This document shows, piece after piece, positions 43,701 to 54,494 of a stretch of 64,000 bases of DNA. Under the pieces are notes generated by a model that was not told where the DNA came from, did not search any database, and saw nothing but the letters and a program-made list of their open reading frames with translations. Both the position numbers and the translations under genes were made by a program. The stretch is from Monocercomonoides exilis. Its lineage: Eukaryota > Preaxostyla > Oxymonadida > Polymastigidae. The stretch covers positions 62,001 to 126,000 of the forward strand of contig LSRY02000047.1 of the NCBI GenBank assembly GCA_001643675.2, read 5' to 3'. The stretch's first letter is position 1. The number at the start of each line of letters is the position of its first letter.

Positions 43701-43971
43701 GGACAAATTATTTGACTTCAGGCATTTTCATTGAAAAATTATGCGCTTTCGATAAGCTTTTTGTGTTCGAAAAATTCAAAAAAATGGGTTCATTTTTTGA
43801 CATTCATGGAATGTCACAAAACTTTTTGTCATCACATGTATGATGGCTCTTTGCAAATAAGAAAAATTAATTTATATTGAAATCTGAGAATGATAGATAA
43901 AGTTATGAGTGAATCGATTTTTTCATTCTTTGTGCATGAAAAGCTTGAAAATCCGTATTTTTCCCCAAATA
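43701..43971 (+). pseudogene. Second pogo-type transposase relic, truncated by foldback element 2
   Basis: This plus-strand stretch matches the minus strand of 7,975-7,705 over its whole length at roughly 70% identity. Shared blocks include CTTCAGGCATTTTC, TCATTTTTTGACATTC and CTTTGTGC...GCTTGAAA.TCCGTATTTT. That corresponds to the N-terminal part of the transposase relic just before its first Asp box. Stops occur in all frames. The match ends exactly where foldback element 2 begins. Confidence 0.7.
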
Positions 43972-43973
43972 GT

Positions 43974-44930
43974 GTGGTTTTTTAATCCGGACATTTTTTT
44001 TATTGGCATATCTCACTAAATAAAAACAAAAAACAAAAAAAGCATGTTGCACCAGGTTTGAGCACGTATTAAATGTTCATACAAAAAATTTTTTTGTCAA
44101 TTATTGTTTTTGATGAAGATCTTGAGAATTTTTAATTTATTTTTGATCATTTGTTTTGCTCGTTTTTAATCGACTCTCTTTTTCTGTCAGTTTTTAGCTA
44201 TTGGACCATGAATCATTCATAATGAAGTTTTATTATTACAAATCTTTTTTGTTTTTTCTCATTTTTTCACGAGTTTTTCGCATTTCATTGTTTTTGAAGA
44301 AAATTATAAAAAACTCATATATTCTCAACTGTTTTTTGTTCTTTCCATAAAAATATTAAAATTTTGTGCAAATTAGATAAAAATGCATTGCTACTCAAAA
44401 TTGTTTGTCATATTTCATTAAATCAAAAACAAAATGAGCAATTTTGTCAAAATGAAAATTTGATTTGTACTGCTAAAAGCAGCAACATTTAACAAAAATT
44501 TTACGTTGTGCATATTTACTGCAAGTATTTATCATTTGGCTCATATCACAAAAAATATCTAATAAATATTGTGAAACTCATTATTTTCAGTTTTTTATAA
44601 TTTTCTTCAAAAACAATGAAATGCGAAAAACTCGTGAAAAAATGAGAAAAAACAAAAAAGATTTGTAATAATAAAACTTCATTATGAATGATTCATGGTC
44701 CAATAGCTAAAAACTGACAGAAAAAGAGAGTCGATTAAAAACGAGCAAAACAAATGATCAAAAATAAATTAAAAATTCTCAAGATCTTCATCAAAAACAA
44801 TAATTGACAAAAAAATTTTTTGTATGAACATTTAATACGTGCTCAAACCTGGTGCAACATGCTTTTTTTGTTTTTTGTTTTTATTTAGTGAGATATGCCA
44901 ATAAAAAAAATGTCCGGATTAAAAAACCAC
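43974..44930. mobile_element. Foldback element 2: two 342-bp inverted arms
   Basis: Left arm 43974..44315 and right arm 44589..44930 are reverse complements of equal length with almost no differences. The spacer is 273 bp. Outer ends begin GTGGTTTTTTAATCCGGACA. TA lies two bases outside each arm (TAGTGTGG and CCACCTTA), compatible with TA-target insertion. There is no transposase inside. The arm segment TTTTTGATCATTTGTTTTGC then TCGTTTTTAA closely resembles a segment of foldback element 1 (TTTTTGATCAATGTTTTGCT then CGTG), with similar neighbours, so the two belong to one family. Confidence 0.88.
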
Positions 44931-44987
44931 CTTAAAATAAAAATTGATAGAGTCAAAGTTGTTATGGGTTAGCAATCAAAATTTCTA

Positions 44988-44989
44988 TT

Positions 44990-45065
<76 letters not shown>

Positions 45066-45067
45066 TC
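44988..45067. repeat. (TTTC)n microsatellite
   Basis: About 20 perfect copies of a 4-base unit between foldback element 2 and the shared gene B flank. Confidence 0.95.
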
Positions 45068-45129
45068 AGTCTGTACGTCAAATTCGAATTTTTCCCTTTT
45101 ATGCGCTTCTCTTTCGCTCTTTTTATTTT

Positions 45130-45995
45130 ATTGAAATTTTTTTCTATTTTCTCTGCAAAACCGTTCATCATTTACTTACATGTGGGAACTGAAGCACACT
45201 GATTTCTTTCAGCTTGCTTGTGCGCTGATGTTTCAGAACCAAAGCAGTGTTTGGCACACAACAGCAGACAATACAACTGCGTATTGTTTTGTGTCAACCT
45301 TCTTTGGGAGTTGAGATATTATGCACTTGCAAATATGCATATTGATAAACTTTCTAGTCATTGAAGTCCATTTTCTATTTTATTTTTGACAACAACCTTT
45401 TTTTCTTCAACATATTCATTTTTCACTCAAGAATCTGGACTATTGAAAGGTGGAAAAAGTGTTTTTGAAAGACCTTTGAAAATATTGAGAACTATATTTA
45501 TTGTTTTGTTGAAATGGAATTAAATGCGAAGTGAATGAGCAAGAAATGTCAAATTTAATCATGACTCCCTTGAGAAAAAAAGACAATCATTTTTAGGATG
45601 TGCTATTAAAACAATTGAACTTATGAGTATTTGCATTTTGAACACAAATCCAAGCAAAGGCTGTTGACATTTGATGTTTCCTGCACAACTTTCAAACGAA
45701 TTCCTTTTTTCATTGAGCTTGCAAAACGGGTAATATATTCAGAAATGAAAATGAAATTATGAGAATGATTGGAATACAATACAACTTTTGACAATAATAA
45801 TTATTCAAATACCAATAATTTGTGTGATTCTCTGTTGAAAAACCTTTTATTTCAAAAGCCCAAAACAACTTCCAGTAATTGTTATTTTACAAAACAAAAG
45901 GTTTCTTCGACTAAGCAAATGCACTCTTGTGTCTTTTTGTCAATTTGAAAATATTATTTCATTCCAGAAATGTGCAAGAGGGAAAATTGCTTATT
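45130..45995. repeat. Conserved 3' flank of giant gene B (copy 2)
   Basis: Second copy of the flank described at 8,310. Similarity starts abruptly near CTGCAAAACCGTTCATC and runs without interruption into the coding end of gene B, just as at gene A. Confidence 0.85.
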
Positions 45996-48900
45996 TCAAG
46001 ATTCCGATTGTCTACAGGTTTCGTTGTTGTCACTTGCAACCTGCGCATCATCAGATTCTTCTTCATCGATAATGGCATCTGAAATAGTGATCAGCATTGC
46101 ATTTGCTGGGAAGCACTGGATAAAGTGACGCTTCAGATCAGTCAATGTGGGTCTGTCTTCAGAATTCCCTGAAGTGCACGAAATAACTGCTTGCAAATGC
46201 TTTGAGCTTTGAATTCCCTCCAAACTTGGTCTCTCTCCTTTCACGATCTTGTCTCCGGCTATTTCTGCTTCATACTCCCCAAAGGGAATATTCAGTGTCA
46301 AGCACTCCCAGAGCATCATACCGATCGAGAATGAAACTGATTCCTTTGTTGCTCCCAATTTCTTATTGATCAGCAGTTCAGGCGCCTTCCACCTCAGGCA
46401 CTCTTTTTTGTAATAATCATCCTCTTCAAATGCAGATGAAGGCAGAGAATCATCATCATCATCACTGGCTGATGTCACAACAGTTGATGAAGAGATGGAT
46501 GATGAATCTGAGTCTGAAGATGAGAAGTCTGAGCGCATGACAATGCAGATCACCATGTGCTCAGAGAACAGCACAATGTGAGGACTGAGATTGGATAGAG
46601 AAGAGAGAGGATTCTCCATTTCATCAAATGAATGGAGCGAAAGATTAGCCACCCAAAACAGGATCTGGGCAGCTGTCATCTCTCTTTCTTTCAAGGTGCC
46701 AATCGCCATCTCCTTCTTCTCATTCCTTCCATGAAGCAGCATGAACAGTGAATCCCTCAAATCCACAATCAGCTTTTCATGAGGGGATGAACATGCCATT
46801 GCATCCACCAGATTCGACATCGACGATGTGGTTGGGCACAGGTCCTCCCTCCGAACAAAAGTTGAATCTGTGTCTGAAGTGTCTGTGGTGGAAGTGGATG
46901 AAATGGATGGCGATGGAGATCTCTTACTGAGCTCTTCTTCCTCCTCCTTTTCCAATGCCCATTCTGGGATCTTATCTGAGTCTTTTCCCAAGATGTATTC
47001 AGTGGAGTCACTCTCAGATAGAAGATGCTCTGATGATTCTGAATGTCCCAAGCTTTTCGCATACACACTCTTTTTGATCCTCTCTTCATTCTTCTTCTCA
47101 GCCTCCCTTTCTGCTCTCCTCCATTGCTCCTCTGGAGACATCTCCATCGTCACCATCTCGAACGCCTTCGGATCCTTTTTGATGTTATCGTTCACAATGA
47201 CTTCAAGTTCCTCTGTCCTTCTCTTTTGTTTACTCCATCGGACAACAAAAACAATAAAACCAACAAGTACAATTAAAAACAGAACAACAAGCACAATCAC
47301 AATCAACAACCAATAAGATTTTCCTTCTTTCACTCCTTCAACAATTCTTTCGTCTCCATTCGTTTTTGCTTCACTTTTGTTCTTCACAACAAATGAATCA
47401 GTTGATGATGGCGAATCTTCATTTCCAAAAAGAATGCACACTGACACTTCTGTTCCATCACCAGCTTTTCTGAAAAGCTCTGTTTCAATCACTCCAACCA
47501 CTGCATTTTCTGATACAAAGGCTGATTCTTCGAAGTTGAATGTTTCAATCAATTCCTCGTCACCTTCTTTGAACAAGACAGAGAATGACAAATTGCAAGG
47601 CAGAAAAAGCGATCCTTCAAATTTGAGATTTGTATTTGTTCCATTCTCTTCACTTTTCACACTATCCAGCACAGAAATGAAGAACGATGATTCCCTTTCA
47701 GAAACAATCCCTTCAAAGATGCACACATCATTCAACATCCAAAGTGATGTATTTTTTTCCCATCCATCTCCTCCTTTCAAACTCATCACATTCAATGTTC
47801 CAGAATCTGAACAGATGATGTTTCTTCTGAGTGATGGGTATTTTGTGAATCTTGGATTGTCATTTGTGAACAACCCCATTTCAATTGAAACACTTCCGCC
47901 ACTCACAGACAACGCTCCATCTGAGGCATTCGACATGATGGTGTCTTTCACTGCTGCTGATGAGTCTTTCATTTCCACCATTGATCCGTTCCATCGACAG
48001 ACCTCGTCTTGCCCAGCATTCGACTCATCCCTTTCATCGCCAACATTCATTGTCCCATCAAACAAACAGGAATCCAGAGCAATGTTTTGACATGAACTCA
48101 TTGTCAAAGCACTTCCTTTCATGTTTGCCACACTTTTGTGAACAAGAGATATATTTGCACAGCTGACACGACAGGAACATTTGTCAACATTGATCACAGT
48201 TGATTGCTCACCAGAAATGCTGATGTTTTCGAACTTTGAATGGAGAAAATCAAAAGATTCTCCAGCAAGATCAGTGTCAACATTTTCTTTTCCTTCGACA
48301 AAAACCACATTCTTCTCGACTTGCACAGAATTCGCTTTGACCTTGTCGAGAGACAAATTCCCACAAAACGAGTGAATGCAAATCAGAAAAGGGTGAGCAA
48401 CAGAGATGTTTTCAATCAACAGATCAAAGACACTCAATTCTGAATCAACAAGCTCCACAATCGCATATGAAATGTGGGACTCGTCAATGCTTGTCTTTCC
48501 TGAGAATTGACAACTTTCAATTGAGAGGGCTGCATGCTCTGAATACAAGAATGAGGAGTGAGCTGTTGTTATTTTTGTTGGTAAGCTGAAAGAAATCAGC
48601 TTAAGAGCAACTGAGCCAGAACAATTAACAATGCAGCTCTTTTCCATTTCTGTGATTTCCTCAATTTCAATTGAAGCTGTTGTCTTCTTTCGAGACATCA
48701 TCGTCACATCGCAGAGTTCGATTTCGCAGTCGATCACACTCTGCAAGTCAACAAGAAGCCTGCTGTCCACTTTGTGAGTCAGATGGATGAGGGAGTAGCC
48801 AATGGTGGCACAAGGAAGGGCAAGGGTTCCACACTGCTTTGTATCATTTCCTCCTTTGATCTGTTCTGAGCTCACAATAATTGTGTCTGACTGATAAATG

Positions 48901-51900
48901 AGAATAAAATCAAGAAGATTCACAGGCTCAGATGAAAATTCACTTCGGTCAATCCCATACAAAGCATTCAGACGAACAAAGACACTCGGATCAAAATCCA
49001 TTTTGAACATTGTCTCGTTCAGTTGTGTGTTCAGATCATTGCACTCAATAAATAAATCTCGTCCCACATGAGCTGTATTGGCCTCGAACTTCAATGGCTC
49101 GATGTGGATGCTGAGCTTTGTTGTGAGTTCTGTTCTCAAATACAGTCCACCTCCCCTTCCATTTGTTGTCGAGCACCCACACATTTCAATAATGCATTCA
49201 TTCAAGTTGAATGTGGCTCCCTCGCACAGCTCAATGAGGACACATCCTCCTTTTTGTGTTTCTGGTGACTGGCATCCAGAAAAGTTTGATTCCACAACAA
49301 ATATGTTTATGTTTGTCGAGTCGATGCAACTCAGAATGCGGCTCTCATCAGTCTTTCCGTTCACTGAAAGAAAAGAGGAAGAGTTGATTTGGATCTGTTT
49401 TTTCTCTTCATTTCTTTCACCTGTTGGAATAGAGACAACATTCACAAGACTTTCATCAGTCAGATTCACTGATTGGATTTTCATGTTAGTAATTCCAACA
49501 TTCACGTTGTTGGAAGTCTCTATCATGCTTCGCCCAATGTTTATTGATTCAACTTCCAAATCTTGAATCATCAAAAATCCCTCCAGAATTTGGATAAATG
49601 CAACTGAAAGGGGATTTGTATGTGGAGCAAGTGAGTGGAACTGGCAACTCATCATTGTGATGTTTCCATTTTGGCAGGCAATGAGAGCGTAATTCAGACA
49701 CACAAAATCTGACCCTGCGGATATTCGAACATGATTAATTGTCACTTTGCGATTAACGTTCAGCAACACATTTTTATCAGGAAGCACATTCTCAAACATC
49801 AAAGTGCTCATTTCAGGCTCATCGATTGTGCTTTTTGATGATTCAATTGTCAAATCAGAAATGCCAAATTCATCTCTGATTGCACACTCTCCTTTCAGTT
49901 TTATTTTCTTTTCTTCTGAATCGGACTTGATCTGTTTCATCCCTTTCCAAAAGGATTTGCAAGGATCTTTGTTGCTTCCACATCTCAAAACATCAGCCCC
50001 GTCTTCAGACACAAACACAGTTCCACTCTTAAACTTGATGAGGAATCGGAAAAGATCAGTATTCAAGAACTTTGTGTCACTTCCAACGAACAATGTTTCA
50101 TCACTCGCCATTTGTTTATATTCAAAGACGAATTTATCGTTTGTGACAGTGGAATTCAGATCAATGCACTTCAGAAACATATTCTTACCAAATTCTGCTT
50201 TGTTGTTTGAGAATATGGGATTTGTAATTGTGAATGAGGGATTCTCGCCAAACAAATCAAGAAACAGTGCACCACCTCTTCCGTTCTTTGTGATGCCTTG
50301 CTGAGACCAAGGTGCATGGCAAGAAGTGAAACTGCATTGCTCGACTGTTAATGAGCTTTGATCTCCTGAACTGACATAAATTCCTCCTCCTCCGTTTGAC
50401 TCTGATTCAACACCACAATTTTCAAACTCACAATTTGAAACATTGACAGACACAGCTTCTGAGTTGTCTTCGCTCGAAATGCAAAGACAAGCACCATTAT
50501 GCTTCTGACGCGTGATTGAATGAAAATCTGTGTTTGTGATATTCACAAAATTTCCATTTTTAATGAGCACGATGCTGCAATTGTCCAATGCACAGGATGA
50601 AAATTCAGAGTTTTGGATAGAAATGGATCCTCTTTCCTCTGCTGAAATCAGACCATCCTTTGAATTGCTTGTGACATTCCTCAGAAACGCTGTTTCCAGT
50701 GTTCCTTCTGCATTCTCTCCACACACGCAAATTGCTGGATAGTTCCCAAAGCACATGTCTGAAACTTCGAATTGATCAAGGCTCAATGCCCCACTGAGGG
50801 CACAGCAAAAGCTGTATTCAACAACCACATTGCTTTCAGATGGAACAACACAACAGTTGTGGATATTCAACGAATGTGAAGTGCAGCACAGAAATGGCTT
50901 GCTCTGAGGCAACGAGGATGGAAGAGAGAACGATATGTTTGAGAATGTTGCATTTATTCTTGTTTCAACAAATCCATTTTCAGGCGACGATGAATCCCCA
51001 ACAACTTCAATCACTGTCCCCTTCCTTTCAACAGAAATCTCACAATCTCTGGTTTCCAAAACAGATGAATGATCGAACTTGAAAGGAGAAACGATTTTGA
51101 TTTTTCTTGCGGAAGAGCCGAAATTTGTCTTTTCAGCATATTGCAAGGATCTGCATGGAGACACTGAAAATCCACATTTCAAATGATCAGAGCCAGTTGA
51201 ACCACTCACAACAACTACAGAAGGAAAAGGTTTCCAAAACAAAACCAGAGGGATTGCAGCACCTATTTCGCTTTCCTCAAATCCCATCAGCTCATCCAAT
51301 GAATTCTCATCAAGAGTAAACCCAAACTTTGAGCGAGAACACAACTCTTCAAGCTCTGTGGAAACCACAAATACATTCTTTCCGTAAACTGCTTGATTTC
51401 CTGTGAAGATGATATTTCCAAAATCAAAAGCCTTTCCTCCAGCTGTGCAGTCAATCATGATTCCCCCTCCAACGCCTCTTTCATTTGGTCCATTATTTGC
51501 CTTGCATTGTTCGAATCCACTTCCAAATTCATTTGAGCTTTTGTTGCCTATTGCCACTTCGCTTCCATCATTCATCTTCACCATCAATGCACCCCCATTT
51601 CCATCAAGACACGAGCAGTTACGCATCCTGAAATCCACAAGGCTCAATTTCTCCCCTTCATCCACAGTCACTTCAACCAATGAACCGTTTCCTGACTTTC
51701 GCTCAACACCATCAAACACTGATCCTGAGAAGGCAACATCATTCACAGATTCCATTGAGATCAAGGGAATATTCTCCATGCAGATGTTTTTGAACAAGCA
51801 ATTATTGATGACTGTTGTTGATCCGCCTTTTGCTTCAATCAAAGATCGACTGAATGGCTGTGCCTGGCTTTCAGATTCGCTTCGAATCTCGCATCCTTCC

Positions 51901-53804
51901 AGCTTTGCTGCGCCATTTCCATTCACAGACAAAAGGCTGCCACTGGCTGAGCTTGTTGAATCGTGGATAAGGGTGAATGCCTCCATGATGAGATCTCCAT
52001 TATCCACATAAATCAGAGACTCGCCCGAAGTCACATCTCTGGAGCGAACAACAGAGTTGTCGCATCTGTGGCCTATGAATTCCATTTTGAATGAATAAAT
52101 TGAAATGCTGCTTTCTTCATAATGCCCGCTGAAAACAACCACATTTTGTGTTGAACGCTTGATTAATGCATGTCCAATGGTTTTGAATGGTCTAGCCCGA
52201 TATCCACAGCCAGATTCATCTGCTCCTCTCAGCCAGGAAACAAATAACTCATCAAAGCCATTTTAAGATGTGACAGCATCAGGAAGCCAATAATCCTTGT
52301 TGTTTGTGCCATCAACTGCTCGAGGATGGCTGCTTGTTGAACAACATCCAACAACATCTGAATCAGATATTTTTCCAACCCAATTTCCGATGAGTGTAAC
52401 ATCTGTCCCATTTGTTGAGTTACTTGCCTTGTTTCCATTGAAAAAGCAGTATTTAATTGATCCTCCATGTTTTTCTCCAAAAGACATTGTGTATAGCAAT
52501 GCACCAAATAGACTAGAAACGCAGTTTTTTATGCAACAATCAGTTATATATCCTTTTCCGTTTGCTGCATAAAAGCAAGGACCTGCATTCACTGATGCCT
52601 TACATTCGGACACAAGCGATGAATCAATTATTGCTCCATTTGTTAACATTATTAAAATGGCTGCGTAGTGAATTGAATAACAATTGTAGAAAATACAGTT
52701 TTTGATGATTAATTGTCGATCAGAATACGATGCAACTCCACCACAGCAATATGATGCATTTGAATTAGTGAAATTTGAATCGAAAATTTCAACATTGCAA
52801 CATAATTTTGTCATGATTGATCCGCCATCGCAATTGATATCTGGTGTTCCACAAGAACACTCATTAAAATGACATCTTAAAATTAGGCAGACAACATTTT
52901 CAGATGAGAAATACAATGCTCCACCATCATCGTTTGGAGATGAGCATTTGAAGAAGCAATCAACAAACGTAATGTTTCCCTCATCGAAAAAGTTACTGGA
53001 ATTAAACGAATTGTTTCTGAAATTGATGCTATTTTGGCATGAATGGAATGATGAGTTTTTTGCAGTGAAAGAAATGCTGGATGGAGCTACAATTGATCCG
53101 TAATATGGCTGAACGCAGTTAATGAAATCTGAAGAAGAAACATCAACACACTCTGCTGATTGTTTTTTGTGACGGATATAAGCTGAATGATGAAAAGTTG
53201 AAATATTCTGAAATTGACAGTTGTGCATCACAACATTTGATGCCTTTCCAGAATACAACACTGTTCCGTTCAGTTTTCCCAATGCAACATTTTTCATCAT
53301 CGAGTTGCTCATTGTCAATGATCCGAACTTTGCTACATGAACAACTGATTGTCTGATTGTTTGTGAACGATCAACCAACACTTGTCTTATTTTTGACATT
53401 GCGACTTTGCCAGAAGATGTGATGAATGAACTCAAGGATGAAGATGATATGAAAAAACTGCAACTCGAGATATTAATCAATGAAAGTGAATCTCCACTGA
53501 GGGAGCATGTTTTGAAATTTGACAACAAGTTCATTTGATTGAAATCTACCGAAGAGTTAACAAGATTAAACAACTGCTGGTGATTCGATGAAGTTACACA
53601 TGTTTTTTCTTCCTCTTCACTTTCCTTATAAAAGAACTGACTTGCCAATGAACCCCTTTTTTCTTGACTGGATTTATGAAGAGAAGGGCTTGAAAATGGG
53701 ATATTCGTCTCATAATTCGTCAAAGTCTCAAAATGGTGATTGAAGCAATCATTTGACACACAAACCCCAAATAACAAGCTCAAATGGAAGATAGCTATTG
53801 ACAT
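45996..53804 (-). CDS. Giant Pmp-like beta-helix receptor with degenerate kinase tail (gene B), interrupted by an in-frame TAA
   Basis: Paralogue of gene A in the same orientation. From the ATG at 53804 (signal peptide MSIAIFHLSLLFGVCVS) the frame runs 513 codons to a TAA at 52265..52263. It then continues in the same frame for 2088 codons to 45996. No ATG opens the second part near its start and I found no intron that removes the stop. The N-terminal domain has Pmp-type repeats (DDGGALYF, CDGGSIM). Four modules follow, with headers near 52,200, 51,170, 49,990 and 48,850 (for example VVVSGSTGSDHLKCG, VFVSEDGADVLRCG). Then comes a transmembrane helix near 47,230-47,300 (LLIVIVLVVLFLIVLVGFIV) and a tail almost identical to gene A. 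The kinase-like lobe has LSNLSPHIVLF in place of HRDLSPHNVL, so it is a pseudokinase. It is either a pseudogene or a gene needing stop readthrough. Confidence 0.8.
52263..52265 (-). other. In-frame TAA within gene B
   Basis: The codon context is GTC ACA TCT TAA AAT GGC. Open frames of 513 and 2088 codons on either side are in register. The stop falls at the border between the N-terminal domain and the first module header, about 60 bases before the Cys-Gly of that header. Confidence 0.9.
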
Positions 53805-54494
53805 ATGTATGCAATAAATAAAGCAAAAAGAAACGAATTTTTTATTGTTTTGATTTGCGAATTTCTTTTGTTTTTTGATAATGTTAAAAATATTATGGGT
53901 CTGAGAGAAGAAATTATACATATAAATTCAAAAAAAAAATCGAGGTATTTTATTTATAAAAAAAGATAAATAAAAAACTGACAAAAATATTCAAGTTGGT
54001 CGTTTGTTTGGATGTGAATATTCTCTCATTTGAGATTTTTTTCAAACAAATTTGAAGATAATGATGTTGTTCTTTTTTAAATGTCAAAATCAAATGTGAA
54101 ACTTCATTTCACACTTGTTCATAGGTTGATGCTGAATGTTCAATGTGTGATGTTATCTGAATAATGTTATTTTATTCTTAATTTTCTTTTCAAGATAAAA
54201 ATTGATTTTACACACAAGTTTTTAAAAGACTATCATTAACAGGAACACTTTCGATATTTTTTGAAAAAAAAAAAAAATCAAATGATATTTATTTTTTTAT
54301 TGAAAAAAATTTTTTGTTTCTTTTTGAATGATTTTCTGATTTGAAAGATATTTCTAATTTTCGAATTTCATAACTGAAGTTTATTCAAAAACACTCGAAA
54401 GAAACAAAAAATATTTTTTAAAAACATTTACGATCGAACCGAAGATGTATTTTGGGTACTCTTTACTGGATTATTTTTATTTTTGTGTTTCTTG
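53805..54494. other. Intergenic between divergent genes
   Basis: About 690 bp, AT-rich, between the starts of gene B and the dynein gene. No repeat or gene recognised. It should contain both promoters and possibly an upstream dynein exon near 54,440, where VFWVLFTG is open. Confidence 0.5.
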
